Origin: Symbiodinium natans | Lineage: Eukaryota > Sar > Dinophyceae > Suessiales > Symbiodiniaceae | DNA length: 64,000 bases | Direction: 5' to 3' | Assembly (NCBI GenBank): GCA_905221605.1 | Contig: CAJNDS010002616.1 | Span: 26,596-90,595, forward strand | Part shown: positions 1 to 10,514 of the stretch, one piece after another | How the letters are laid out: every line of letters starts with the position of its first letter | Numbering within the stretch: the first letter of the stretch is position 1 | Position numbers and translations under genes: made by a program | The notes under the pieces: generated by a model | Seen by the model: only the letters and a program-made list of their open reading frames with translations | Databases searched by the model: none | What the model was told of the DNA's origin: nothing

Positions 1-127
1 TTGCTATTGTTGTTGCGGTTATTATTCTTCTTATTATTATTGTTGTCATTATTATCAGTATTCTGATTCTGAACAGGAAAAGCATTTGTTCTTGGCTCAG
101 TTTATCAATGTTGCGTCTCTATGGATT

Positions 128-266
128 GAAGGTTTAAGGTTTAGGGTTTATGGTTTGGGGTTTAGGGTTTGGGGTTTACCCTAAACCCTAAACTCTAAAC
201 CCTAAACCCTAAACGCTAAACCCTAGACCCTAAACCCTAAACCCTAAACCCTAAACCCTAAACCCT
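128..266. repeat. Head-to-head interstitial telomere-like tract
   Basis: G-rich TTTAGGG-type repeats run up to about base 178 and switch at once to CCCTAAA repeats, forming a fold-back. Several units are degenerate (TTTGGGG, TTTATGG). Confidence 0.85.
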
Positions 267-551
267 GGGCCTTTGAGTCGGGCGCGCCGCGCGTTGCTGG
301 CTTTTCTCGCGCGCTTTCACCCTCAGAGCTGGCCCTTGATGCTCTCAGGCTCTCGGCTCAACCACCAAGCCCCAATAACCAAGTCCAAAAGGGAACCCTA
401 AACCCTAAACCCTAAACCCTAAACCCTAAACCCTGAACCCTGAACCCTGAACCCTAAACCCTAAACCCTAAACCCTGAACCCTAAACCCTAAACCCTACA
501 CTCCAAACCCTAAACCCTACACTCTAAACCCTAAATACTAAACCCGAAACC

Positions 552-640
552 GGTAGACCTTGGTGGCGCCAGGCCTCGAACCCAGAACCTACCAGAATCT
601 CACCGCCCACAACTACTAGGGTTTAGGGTTTAGGGTTGAG
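552..640 (-). repeat. Possible tRNA-derived 3' end (SINE-like relic)
   Basis: On the minus strand the segment contains a B-box/T-arm-like GGGTTCGAGGCC followed by GCGCCACCA, like a tRNA 3' end with CCA. No complete cloverleaf or A box was found, so it is at best a relic of a tRNA-derived retroposon. Confidence 0.25.
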
Positions 641-1302
641 GGTTTAAAGTTGAGGGTTTAAAGTTTAGGGTTTAAAGCTTAGGGTTTAAAGTTTGAGGGT
701 TTAAAGTTTAGGCTTTCAAGTTGCAAGGGCCCTATCACCCATCATGAGGGGCAATTTGCGGGGGTTTGCTGGAAGGGGAGGGGGGGGGGGCTGAACATCC
801 CTGACCTCGGAGTGCACGACACGGAACCTAGGCAAAGTATGGATTTCCCCAAGGGTTTAGGGTTTGGGGTTTAGGGTTTAGGGTTTAGGGAATTGGGGGC
901 CCGTGGAACTCTACCTGCAACTAGGGCGTTCCTCCCTGATTGTTTCTGAGCCGGGGAACAGACCAAAAAATCCTCCTGAGCATTCCCGTAGCTGCAGACC
1001 ACCTCGTACCCCTGTATTCGGCATTTCACCTCGTATCAAACCCCAAAAAGCCGAAACCCCAAACCCTAAACCCCAAACCCCTAAACCCTAAAACCCTAAA
1101 CCCTGAATCCTAAACCCTAAACCCTATACCCTAAACCCTAAACCCTAAACCTTAAGCCCATAGAGTCCTTAAAGCAGTCCTGCTAAGCCCCGGGCAGCAT
1201 CAGAGGAAGCTCCGTGGGAATTCGAAACCCGGAGGGGTGGGCGAGGAGTCTCTGCATCATGCCCACTCTTTGGCAGTTTATCGGGGGTTGTGGGCTTGGG
1301 GT

Positions 1303-1431
1303 TGGGGGTTGAGGGTTTAGGGTTTTAGGGTTTACCCTAAACCCTAAACCCTAAACCCGAAACCCTAAACCCGAAACCCTAAACCCGAAACCCCAAACCC
1401 GAAACCCCAAACCCGAAACCCTAAACCCTAT
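1303..1431. repeat. Second head-to-head telomere-like tract
   Basis: TTTAGGG-type units meet CCCTAAA units at about 1334/1335. The C-rich arm contains repeated CCCGAAA variants. Confidence 0.85.
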
Positions 1432-2709
1432 AGGCCCTGAGGTGCCTATGAAAGGTACCCCCCCTCTCCCCCGCCCCTCCGCCCGCGCATTCAAGAGCCA
1501 GGCAGCGGGCTGCTCCGACACGACACCGGTCTTGGGCTTCCAGGGATTCAGAGCTCAGGGTTGTAGGGTTTAGGGTTCTAGGGTTTTAGGGCTGGGGGGT
1601 TTAGGGTTTAGGGCTAGGGGGTTTAGGGTTTAGGGCTAGGGGGTTTAGGGTTTAAGGGTTTAGGGATTTATGGTTTCAGGGTTTATAAGGGGTAACATGA
1701 TTCAATTTCCGGTTCCGTTTAGTTTCGGTGCAGCCTACGCCGCAGCTGAAGAGACAATTGTTAAAGGGCCGACAGTACAGGAGCTTCCCAAAAAACCTGA
1801 CAAGTTTAAACTTTCGGGGTTTAGGGTTGAACCCAAACCCTGAGCCCTAAACCCTAAACCCTAAACCCTAAACCCTAAACCCTCAATTTTTGGGCTGCAG
1901 GGTTCAGCGGAAGCTCCCAAGGCACATTTAGACCACGCTTGCACATGCAGCTGCGCTTGCAGCGTTGTTGAATTAAGCTCAATTAAGCTCTGCAGACTCA
2001 CACCCTTGGTTGTCATCGTGCGCAGCAGATGAGCGATGATCTTCGTAATGATCCCTTCATCCCTGTTCCCCTAGGAAGAAAAAAAGGATCCTTCTTGCTC
2101 ATATACAAGAAAGCCCAGAACCCAAAAAGTAAAAAGGATCCCTAACACTGATCTAGATTCAGGATCTGTTATTCTGATCTTCACTCTGCTTCCTCGTAGA
2201 AGACGCCGTATCTCGCACAGTAAGCTGTAAACTTCACAGGCTCCAACGCCCCAAAAATGCCATTCCGCAACCTCGAACCTTAGGAACACCTAAAGCTAAT
2301 CCCTAAACCCCAAACCCCAAACCCTAAACCCTAAACCCTCAGCCCTAAACCCTAAACCACAAACACACAACCTCCTAAGTCTCCAGAAGCCCCAGAAAGG
2401 TTTAGGGCTTAGGGCTTAGGGCTTAGGGTTTAGGGTTTGGGGGCGCCCAAACATCCCCAGAACTTAGCTGTTTCTGGAAGCCCTGATTACGTGCAACAAA
2501 AAAAGTGGGGCCCTAACTAATCGAAAGAACAGAGCCCCAAGCCTCAGCGTGGTAAGCCCGAGGCCACGCAAGACACGTCAAGGCCCCCCTAAACCCCAAA
2601 TCCTTTGAAACCCCCCAAAACCCTAAACCGTAAACCCGACACCCCTAAACCCTAAACCCTAACCCTAAACCCTAAACCCTAAACCCTAACCCTATCTCTC
2701 CTCCTGAAC

Positions 2710-2805
2710 CTCCAGAAGCCCAAGGCACACCGCGGTAAACATCGTCGGGCGCAGCTGAAAGGAGGGAACCGCCAAGGACGACTTGTCGCGGATGAAGACT
2801 CGGAC
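2710..2805 (-). CDS. Internal exon candidate (VRVFIRDKSS...)
   Basis: A 96-nt, 32-codon open block on the minus strand bounded by CCAG at its 5' side and GTTCAG at its 3' side, so both junctions are phase 0 with AG/GT sites. The translation begins VRVFIRDKSSLAVPSF and ends TAVCLGLLE, with a hydrophobic pattern typical of a folded domain. The start is faintly reminiscent of a ubiquitin-like beta strand, but that is a guess. Telomere-like tracts lie on both sides. The plus strand is also open here (ends VADEDSDLEAV then stop) but lacks a matching splice pair. Confidence 0.45.
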
Positions 2806-3545
2806 CTGGAAGCGGTTTAGGGGTTTAGGGTTTAGGATTTGGGGGTTTAGGGGTTTTAGGGGTTTAGGGGTTCAGAGGTTTAGGGATTAGGGGTATAGGG
2901 GACATGGGTTTAGTGGGTTTCAGGGTTTTGGGGGATTAGGGTTTAGGATTTTTATGGGGACAGGGGAGAGGGTTTAGTGGGTCTGGGGGTTTGGGGGGTT
3001 TTCGGGTTTAGAGGTTTAGGGGATTAGGAGTTTAATTAAGGGGATTTACGAGTAGGGTTTAGGGGTTTAGGGTTTAGGTTTAGGGTTTGCGGGGTGTGGG
3101 GGTTGAGTGCCTTTGTTCAGGGTCCTGAGAAATCTGGGCTGGGAACTTTCCAGTCAAGCCACCAACGATTTCAAGCCCCCTAAGCCCTAAACCCTAAACA
3201 CAAAACCCTAAATGACAGAAACATGTCTGGCTTCGTTTTGTTTGCCTCTCATGCGCCGGCATACGAGGGTTACGAGGGAGCGGACTCGCTGTGTCACGAT
3301 AGATGTCGTGGCTGACTTTTGCACACCAGGCCCCAGTAATCCTTCAGCGGCGCCTGCTCCCAGCCAGGTGATGGAGGAGGAGTCCGAAGCAATGCACGCG
3401 CAATGGGCTTGGTATTCGTTTAGGGTTTAGGATTAAGGGTTTAGGGTTGAGGGTTTAGCGTTGAGGGTTGAGGGTTTAGCGTTTAGGGTTTTGGGTCGCG
3501 CCCCGATTTCAGGAAACGGCACGACTGCATGCTTTCAGCATGCCT

Positions 3546-3667
3546 AGGAGGTGCAGGGTACTTATAGCCCCAATTCTTTGCCGTACTTACAAGCCCCCTA
3601 AGTCCCCTAAGCAGGTTATCAGTAGACTTAGAGCTGGGGTTCTAAGTACCCCTGAACCTCCAAGTAG
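3546..3667. mobile_element. Inverted-repeat element, family B
   Basis: About 120 bp with complementary ends: the right end reads CCTGAACCTCCAAGTAG and the left end is a decayed version around GGTGCAGGGTACTTATAG. Shares the core CCCCTAAG...AGGTTAT with the copies at 6135, 44717 and 56589. Confidence 0.6.
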
Positions 3668-4655
3668 ATCCTAGAATGGTCCTCTAACCCTACTACCCTA
3701 TAATCCTTTACATACTACTAGGGACACACACACACACACACCGTGTAGTGTTTAGGGTTTAGGGTTTATAGTCGAAGCAAGCAGCCCTACATACTAGACT
3801 CTGAACTTCACCCGGCTTTAGTAGGTGGGTTTCTCCTTTTTCGTCCTTTGATTGATTGACTGACTGATGGATGGATGGATGGATTGATTGATTGATTCAG
3901 TGTTTCTTGCATGGGGGGAGCAGCGTGAAGCAACCGTCGTCGTTTTTATTCCAGATGCGGATCCCTTTTCGGGACAATATGTATAAGGTTTAGGGTTTAG
4001 GGTTTAGGGTTTAGGGTTTAGGGTTTAGGGTTCAAGGAAGAAGGGTTCAGGGTTTGGGCTTTCGGCTGTAGGGTCTGGGGTTTAGGGACCCTAAGCCCCT
4101 GCGGATACCTTTCGTCAAGAACTGCAATATACTGCAATCTGGGTGCCATCGTGCTCTGGTCTGCCAGTGCTGCCTTTCAGGGAAGAGCTGCTTTCCCAAG
4201 AACGTTAGCGAAGGGTTCCGGTTTCAAGTTTGAGGCTTCTTTGGGGGGTTCAGGGCTCAGGGTTCAGGGCCCTAGCTAACCCGCACCCTGACTACACGCC
4301 CCCTTACTCGGCTTTGCCTTCAGGATGTAAAGTGTATAGAACCTCTTAGGAAGAACCTTGCCTTTTCAGGCTAGCGTCCGAGTAGAAAACGTTCTCAAGA
4401 ATTACTTGTCACGCCCACAGAAGGAACGTAATCCTCATGATAATTGCTTAGTTTGCTTTTTGCTCGCCAGCAGGGTGTCACAACATGCGCGAGACGCAGC
4501 ATCCCCCCCGAGAAGACGCTTAACATCCCAACCCTAAACCCTTACTGCGGCCACCCCCCCCCCCCTTCACCCTACCCTAAGCCCTAAACCTAACTTCCCC
4601 CCCCCCCCCCCCCCCTCCCCAACCCTCCCCAAAACCCCAAAACCCCTAAACCTTT

Positions 4656-4783
4656 TTGGGATGCTCCGCCTTATACTAACAGTCCTTGATAGGGACTATA
4701 AAAGGGGGTACCATTAAGGACCCTAAACCCTAAACCCTACACCCGATTATGAAGGACTGTTAATATAAGGAGGAACATCTCAA
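4656..4783. mobile_element. Inverted-repeat element, family A, split by telomere repeats
   Basis: Ends pair as TTGGGATGCTCCGCCTTATA and TATAAGGAGGAACATCTCAA; inner arms carry ACAGTCCTT/AAGGACTGT. A CCCTAAA tract (about 4718-4743) interrupts the right arm and is flanked by AAGGA on both sides, as if inserted with a short target duplication. No coding capacity. Confidence 0.65.
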
Positions 4784-4864
4784 CCCCAAAACCCCAAAAC
4801 CCCTAACCCCAAACCCCAAACCCCAAACCCTAAACCCCAAACCCTAAACCCTAAAACCCTAAAC

Positions 4865-4935
4865 CCTTTCCCCCTAACACCCCTAACACCCCTAACACCC
4901 CTAACACCCCTAACACCCCTAACACCCCTAAAACC
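4865..4935. repeat. ACACCCCTA minisatellite
   Basis: About seven tandem units of a 9-bp telomere-like variant at the edge of an ordinary CCCTAAA tract. Confidence 0.8.
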
Positions 4936-5617
4936 CCAAACCCCCCTAAACCCCAACTCTGCGGCTCCTCCACACTCAGGAGCTGCGAAGCCATAGATGC
5001 CATGCTGCCCCTTTGAGGGTTTAGGGGTTCAGGGTTTAGGGGGTTAGGGTTTAGGGTTTAGGGCTAGGGTTTAGGGTTTAGGGTTTAGGGTTTAGGGTTT
5101 AGGGTTTGGGGTTTAGGGTTTCGGGCTCGGGGTTTCGGGGCTCAGGGTGTTCGGGTTTGAGAGCCTTTCGTGCTCGGTGTGTTCAGTCGAACCATGAAGA
5201 ACGCGAGATGCGCCTTAACTGCCTGAGAACAGATTTCAAACAACATGCGGGCCCATGGGAGTCCCCTGGTCGGCTTCGTCCGTGGTAGAAGCCGTGTGGC
5301 TCAGGTTTATGGTTCTCATTCACCAAGAACTTGTACCCATATTTGGGCCCTTAAGGGGCTTATATGTGGGATACACTTGTAATGGCTCACTAAGTACCCT
5401 GAGTCTCCAAGTAAGGATCAGGGTCCTGTTCTCTCGGGCCCGGTTAGGATGTGGCCATTTCCTCAAAGCCCCCCCCCCCTATGCACACCAAAACTACTAC
5501 TTGCTTAAGAACCCCCAGGAAAGAAAGATAACAATGCCCTATTTCGGAAGCGGGAGCTCGTAGCAGACTCTTCTGTAGTCGATGGTTCTGGACTATTAGC
5601 CTTAACTGTCATGAATC

Positions 5618-5668
5618 TAAGGGTAGTTTCATGGGCCCTTAATGTGGCCCCTTACCTCCTTTACAAAA
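5618..5668. mobile_element. Partial inverted-repeat element, family C
   Basis: One end, CTAAGGGTAGTTTCATGGG followed by CCCTTAATGTGGCCC, matches the ends of the copies at 52620 and 60356. The second end was not found. Confidence 0.45.
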
Positions 5669-5800
5669 ACCCTATTTAAAGCCCTAAACCCCTAAAACCC
5701 TAACCCCCCAAACCCTAGAGCCCTAAACCCCTAAAGCCTTAAACCCCCAAAGCCCCAAACCCCCAAAGCCCTAAAGCCCCGCAAGACTTAAGTACTAGGC

Positions 5801-5883
5801 CTGAGCGCACGCCAAGACGCTCGCGATTCAGAACCTCGGTCCGATCGCCGCCGGCCGTCGTCTCATCCGGCTCCTTCTTCATG
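5801..5883 (-). CDS. Internal exon candidate (MKKEPDETTAGG...)
   Basis: A minus-strand block with acceptor GCTTAG and 27 codons translating as a charged segment MKKEPDETTAGGDRTEV and on to LGVRS. The 3' boundary CTCAG is followed by GCCTAG, which would need a GC 5' splice site, tolerated in dinoflagellates. Telomere-like sequence lies close on both sides. Function unknown. Confidence 0.4.
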
Positions 5884-6134
5884 CTAAGCCTTAATAACCC
5901 TTATGCACCTGCATAAACCGTTATCAACCCTTATAAGGCCTTGTAAGCCCCAATCAACCCTTGTAAGTCCTTCTGAGACATCATAAACCACTGTAACCTT
6001 CGCAGCATCCCGTCCATGAGCCCTCAACAACCTCAAAACCCTTGGAAACCATGAGCCTTACAACGGCCAACCGAAAACCCCAACATCCTCAACCCAGAAA
6101 GTCTACATGAAGCCCTGTTGGGGAGTCGGGGCCT

Positions 6135-6267
6135 CTACTTGCAGGTTCATGGGCACTTGTAATCCCCAAGTAGAACGGTACTTCTTAGCCCCCAAAATCC
6201 CCTAGATAGGTTGAAAAGTACAGTTAGAACTGGGGGTTATAAGTACCCTCGAACCTCCAAGTAGTAC
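6135..6267 (-). mobile_element. Family B element with intron-like GT...AG ends
   Basis: A 133-bp palindrome whose minus strand starts GTACTACTTGGAGG and ends CCTGCAAGTAG, so its limits coincide with GT and AG. Treating it as an intron joins a proline-rich frame ending PYPKAYTL to a frame starting GPDSPTGLHVDFLG then stop, in compatible phase. The flanking frames are short, so the splice reading is tentative; the inverted repeat itself is clear. Confidence 0.5.
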
Positions 6268-6409
6268 TGCAGGGTGTAGGCCTTGGGGTAAGGGGTTGTT
6301 GAGGGTTTGGGTGTAGGGCCTTGATCGGAACACGATGTAAACTGTCCCAGAACCTAACACTCACTCACTGTGTCTTTCAAATAAATTAAGCACTCAAAGA
6401 GACACCGGC

Positions 6410-6486
6410 ACCATCACCATCATCACCAACATCACCATCATCACCATCATCACCATCATCACCATCATCATCATCATCATCATCAC
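6410..6486 (+). repeat. CAT/CAC microsatellite
   Basis: Tandem CATCAC and CAT triplets. Confidence 0.9.
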
Positions 6487-6960
6487 CAGGATGGCCCTTA
6501 AGCTCCCTAAGTATGATCCTCCTACACAGGGGAAATAGAAGATGTCCCAGGGGACCGACTTAGATCATAAGTGGCAGGTATGAGCCGAGCCTTGATTCCG
6601 GGGGTGGGCCCTTTATTCTGAGACACCTTCAAAAAGCCACGTAAGGGTTTAGGGTTTAGGGTTTAGGGTTTAGGGTTCGGCCCTTAAACCTCTAAGCCCC
6701 TAAAATCCTAAACCCCCCAAAATCTTTCCCACGACTGATCCACACATCCTCAGGCGTACGGTTTTGGGGTTTCAGCGCGCTGCGCAGGGTGGAATCGCAT
6801 GCTGACTTCCCTCCCAGTCTCTAACCACACGTTCTAAGAGCGTGTGGTTTAGGGTTTAGGGGGTTCGGGCTTGGATCCTCACCCAAATGCAAAACCCTAT
6901 ACCCGAAACTCTAAATGCCAAACCCCAAACACCTAAACCCTAAACCTTTGAAACCTCAAA

Positions 6961-7120
6961 TTGGGATGTTGCCCCTTATACAACAGTCCTTAATAGGGAT
7001 TATAATGGGTCGGGGGGGAGGGGGTACCATAGCTCCCGAATAAGGAGCTGTTAGTATAAGGGGGTTACTCTAAACCCTAAGCTCTATTAAGGAGCTGCTC
7101 GTAAAAGGGGAACATCCCAA
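6961..7120. mobile_element. Inverted-repeat element, family A
   Basis: Left end TTGGGATGTTGCCCCTTATA pairs with right end GGGGAACATCCCAA. A second internal copy of the right arm (GGAGCTGTTAGTATAAGG near 7040-7062) is separated from the terminal one by a short CCCTAA-bearing stretch, suggesting an internal duplication. Confidence 0.6.
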
Positions 7121-7211
7121 CCCTCAAGCCCCCCCCCTAAAAGGTGCCCAACTCCTCTGGCGGCGTGGGAGTTGTTTCAAACGTCTCCTCCAAGAGGCGT
7201 AGAGGGGAATG

Positions 7212-7306
7212 GGGTTTAGGGTTTAGGGTTTAGGGTTTAGGGTTTAGGGTTTAGGGTTTAGGGTTTAGGGTTTAGGGTTTAGGGTTTAGGGTTTAGGGTT
7301 TAGGGT
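7212..7306 (+). repeat. TTTAGGG tract
   Basis: About 13 near-perfect TTTAGGG units. Confidence 0.95.
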
Positions 7307-7616
7307 CGACGAGGTGGTTGCGAGATCAGAAATTTCGATCGTTGAGGCTTGAAAAGCTTGAAGGGTGTAGGGGTTTAGGGATTTGGGGTTTCGGGGCTTA
7401 GGGGTTTTGGGGGGAACCCCTAAACCCTAAACCCTAAACCCTAAACTCTAAACCCTAAACCTGGCGTAGAGGGTTCAAAACAAAGAAGTTTTGGGAGCGG
7501 CCGCTTTGTTCGTAGTCAGGCTCCAGGCCGGGAACCACTTACCCTAAACCCTAAACCTCAAACCCTAAACCCTAAACCCTAAACCCTAAACCCTAAACCC
7601 TAAACCCTACCGGCAC

Positions 7617-7697
7617 TCCACTACTCCGCAAGAGCCGTTTGCATCTGCCATACTACACAGGAGGCCCCATAGCTCGAAACTTTCGGCCCGGGGATGA
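7617..7697. repeat. Dispersed repeat, copy 1 (pair at 33723)
   Basis: Shares GGCACTCC..CTACTCCGC..GAGCC and CGAAACTTTCGGCCCGGGG, in the same order and spacing, with 33723-33806. Identity class unknown. Confidence 0.6.
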
Positions 7698-7698
7698 A

Positions 7699-7819
7699 GG
7701 TTTAGGGTTTAGGGTTTAGGGTTTAGGGTTTAGGGTTTAGGGTTTAGGGTTTAGGGTTTAGGGTTTAGGGTTTAGGGTTTAGGGTTTAGGGTTTAGGGTT
7801 TAGGGTTTAGGGTTTAGGG
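7699..7819 (+). repeat. TTTAGGG tract
   Basis: About 17 near-perfect units. Confidence 0.95.
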
Positions 7820-7984
7820 CTACGAGCAGAGTGATAAGGGCAGATTGGGATGTTACTGGAACTGAGGTAAGAAATCCCTCAACACCCTAAACCCTAAACC
7901 CTAAACCCTAAACCCTAAACCCTAAACCCTAAACCCTAAACCCCCCCTATAGGGTTCCTTAAAAGCTGGTTTCGGGGTTGGCAG

Positions 7985-8072
7985 TGCTCGGAGTGCGAGG
8001 TCCTCGCCAACAACGGCGGGCACCCAGCCCTCCTCCCTGTTCAGGAAGACCTCCACCTTCTGGCCCACATGT
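7985..8072 (-). CDS. Exon candidate (VGQKVEVFLNREEGW...)
   Basis: The minus strand reads VGQKVEVFLNREEGWVPAVV and continues GEDLALRA without a stop. The pattern 'G..V.V......GW..A.V' resembles the strand order of Tudor/SH3-like folds, offered only as a resemblance. Telomere-like tracts start within 15 bp upstream and about 50 bp downstream. Exact splice sites are not resolved. Confidence 0.4.
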
Positions 8073-9132
8073 GGGGTTTAGGGTTTAGGGTTTAGGGCTT
8101 AGGGCTTAGGGTTTAGGGTTTAGGGTTTAGAAGTGCCGGGCACGAACTCAGGCCCCATTGATCTATCCCCTAAAGGTTGAGCCTTCAGGGCTGTGATGCA
8201 AAACGTGTGCTTCCTTGCAGAAATGCAAGACCCTAAACCCTAAACCCTAAAACCTAAAACCCTAAACCCTAAGTGGGAGGGGTTCGCAGCCATCCGCTGG
8301 AGGACTTGATGAAGGCTTCTTTGTATGTTTTTAGGTTTTAGGGTTTAAGGGTTAGAGGGGTGAGGGGTTGGGTGCAACTTCGTGGGCTTTATTTGGGAGG
8401 TTCTGCAGGTGTAGGGTTTAGGGTTTAGGGTTTAGGGTTTAGGGCTTAGGGTTCAGGGCTTAGGGTTTAGGGTTTAGGGACGTAAGGTCTTTAGCAAGTT
8501 ACTTGCTGCCCTCACAACTCTACACAAGCCAGAACCTGGACCCTGGCTATCCCCAAACTTCCCAAACCCTAACCCTAAACGCTAAACCCTAATTTAAACC
8601 CTAAACCCTAAACCCTAAACCCCAGAACCCCAGCACCCCAGCACCCCAGAACCCCAGAATCCTACAACCCTCGAGGAATGGAACCCTGTAGCCCCGGAGC
8701 CTAAAGGCACGCAGAACGCCAAGCCCCGAATGGCCCAACCTGAGCCCAACTTTTGGGAACTCAAATTCCTAAAGCTACACCACCTAAAGGCCCCTGGAAC
8801 CCGAACCTTCAACACCCTTAAGCCACAAACCCCTAAACCCCGAGAAGCCCTAAACCTCCAAGCCCAAAAACTTTTGCGAACCTGCATCCTCCACCCTAAG
8901 CCTCCTAAACCCAGGTATGCCCCTCAGATGAGGTATGCCCCTCAGATGAGGGCCTAGGGTATCTTACTGGGGCCGACCTCGGGTATCTTCAGAAGGCACC
9001 CTGAACTCCTGAAAAGGAACCCTCATAAACCCTAAACTGAAGCTGTCAGGGCCTGGGGTTTAGGGTTTAGGGTTTAGGGTTTAGGGTTTAGGGTTTAGGG
9101 TTTAGTTTAGGGCCCTCAAACCTTCCCTCTTT

Positions 9133-9226
9133 TCAGGCCTCCTCTCCCTTCATGTAGCGTCGCTGCAGCAGCTGCAGCGGAACGTCCCGACGCCGCCCTT
9201 TCCCCGGCTCCTCGTCTTCCTCCTTG
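9133..9226 (-). CDS. 3'-terminal exon candidate (KEEDEEPGKGRRR... stop)
   Basis: Acceptor CCAAG, one phase nucleotide, then 30 codons and TGA on the minus strand. The translation is strongly charged and ends LQLLQRRYMKGEEA. A clean CCCTAAA tract begins about 10 bp upstream. Product unknown; the downstream TGA suggests the end of a gene. Confidence 0.45.
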
Positions 9227-10340
9227 CTTGGTTTCCTAAACTCTAAACCCTAAACCCTAAACCCTAAACCCTAAACCCTAAACCCGAAAACCCAAGGGCT
9301 GCGGGTTTTTGCGGCTTGGGATTTCAGGTGTTAGGGGACAGATGGCGGTTTCCGAAATTCGCGGTGCCTTATTCGGGCCTATTAGGGTTTAGGGTTCAGG
9401 GCTTAGGGTCTAGGGTTTAAGGCAAAAGGTGGTGGCTTCCGAAATTCGGGGTACCTCGTTGGGGTGTATTCGGGTCTATCAGGGTACCTTGTTGGGGTCT
9501 ATTCGGGTATTTTTTTGGGGGTCTATTAGGGTTCTTTGAGGGGTCTACTTTAGGGGCGCCCTATGTTCGTAGAAACCACCAGGTGGGTGTGTGGAGGGAT
9601 TCTTAAGTTTTGAGGCCCTCAGCTGCTCAAGAGCGATAAGCCCGAATCCTTGAGACTTTTATGGTTTTTTTTTGGGGGTTTCAGGGTTTCTAGATTCAGG
9701 AGTCACCTAGGAATGACAAGGGTGCCCTCTTGGTTGTAAGGGGATGATAAGGGAACCCCAACCCCCCAAAAAGGAAATAAGGGCCTACTCCGGGCCCCAG
9801 GTTTAGGGAGACCAAACCCTAAACCCTAAACCCTAAACCCTAAACCCTAAACCCTAAACCCTGAACCCTAAACCCTGAACCCTGAACTTCAACCCTGAAC
9901 CCTAAACGGTGCAGTCCAGCAGAATGTGGTACTTCGAAACGTGGGCGGAGAGGTGTAGAGCTGGCGTCTGCAGGACCAACGCGTTGAGCCACGTGTGCTT
10001 CCTGCACGACAAGCAGGTGAGGGTTTAGGGTTTAGGGTTCAGGGTTTAGGGTTTAGGGTTTAGGGTTTAGGGTTTAGGGTTTATGCAATCGGTCATGCGG
10101 GGTTTAGGGTTTAGGGTTTTAGGGTTTTAGGGTTTTAGGGTTTTAGGGTTTTAGGGTTTTAGGGTGGGTTTTAGGGTTTTAGGTTTTTCCCCGGCAGGTG
10201 TTGCCTCAAAACCTTAACAACCCTAAGTCCTGCATTTCTATCATCTGAAGACCCTAAGAAGTAAGAAGGTCTGAGTCTTGCCTTCTTAACTGAAGACCCC
10301 AAGAGGTAAAAGAGGACCTTTTATCTTTCGCTAAGTTGAC
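9227..10340. other. Repeat-rich stretch between exon candidates
   Basis: Contains CCCTAAA and TTTAGGG tracts (9235-9290, 9813-9905, 10018-10180), a repeated motif TTCCGAAATTCG at about 9351 and 9437, repeated GGGGTCTATT-type segments (9440-9545), and at 9690-9716 a sequence closely matching the host sequence at the viral insertion site (10494-10518). Confidence 0.55.
9911..10016. other. Exon or tRNA-derived island, strand ambiguous
   Basis: On the plus strand a block between GGTGCAG and a consensus-like donor AAGCAG/GTGAGG reads SSRMWYFETWAERC and on to HVCFLHDKQ. On the minus strand it is also open and contains an A-box-like TGGCTCAACGCGTTGG and a weak B-box-like GTTTCGAAGTACC. It could be an exon or a decayed tRNA-derived retroposon; the sequence alone does not decide. 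Confidence 0.4.
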
Positions 10341-10414
10341 CCTTCAAAGCAGCTGCGCACTTTCCCCACGCAAGCACCTCTACAGTCGAACGGTGTTGAA
10401 CGAGCCAGTTAACA
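10341..10414 (-). CDS. Internal exon candidate next to the viral insertion
   Basis: Minus strand: acceptor CCCGCAG, then 1+24 codons+1 nt (VNWLVQHRSTVEVLAWG and on to KCAAALK) and donor GTCAAC, so AG/GT sites with phase 1 at the exit. If real, the viral element 106 bp upstream in transcription direction lies inside an intron of this host gene. No family was recognised. Confidence 0.45.
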
Positions 10415-10514
10415 CTGCGGGAGAAAACGGGAAACCGTTCTTGGGGCACAGGGTTGACAAGGGAGCCTCCCAACCAATAACACATACAATAAACTAGACT
10501 CAAGAGTCACCCAG

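Larger units (their letters stand above)
1..2709. other. Telomere-repeat-rich non-coding stretch
   Basis: Starts with a TTATT/TTATTG-rich low-complexity tract (about 1-60), then alternates degenerate CCCTAAA and TTTAGGG tracts with unique islands of 60-200 bp. Islands near 1165-1300, 1440-1545 and 1690-1830 are open in more than one frame and could be exons, but no strand or splice pair stands out. No intact gene is supported. Confidence 0.6.
2806..5800. other. Gene-poor stretch with telomere-like tracts and small elements
   Basis: Holds degenerate G-rich tracts (2815-3100, 3415-3495), an ATTG/ATGG microsatellite near 3851-3900, clean TTTAGGG repeats at 3984-4035, poly-C runs near 4550-4620, inverted-repeat elements at 3546, 4656 and 5618, and long degenerate tracts at 4800-5125. 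Small open frames at 3212-3430 and 5255-5563 have no recognisable product. Confidence 0.6.

Noticed and set aside
1-700. A true chromosome end at the left edge of the window
   Set aside because: The tracts are short, degenerate, change orientation and recur throughout the window to the right edge; nothing marks a terminal array.
7212-7819. Regular spaced repeats as a CRISPR array
   Set aside because: Repeats are contiguous 7-bp telomere units without unique spacers of constant size; the genome is eukaryotic.
9911-10016. A functional tRNA gene on the minus strand
   Set aside because: A-box and B-box-like motifs are present but acceptor and anticodon stems do not pair convincingly.
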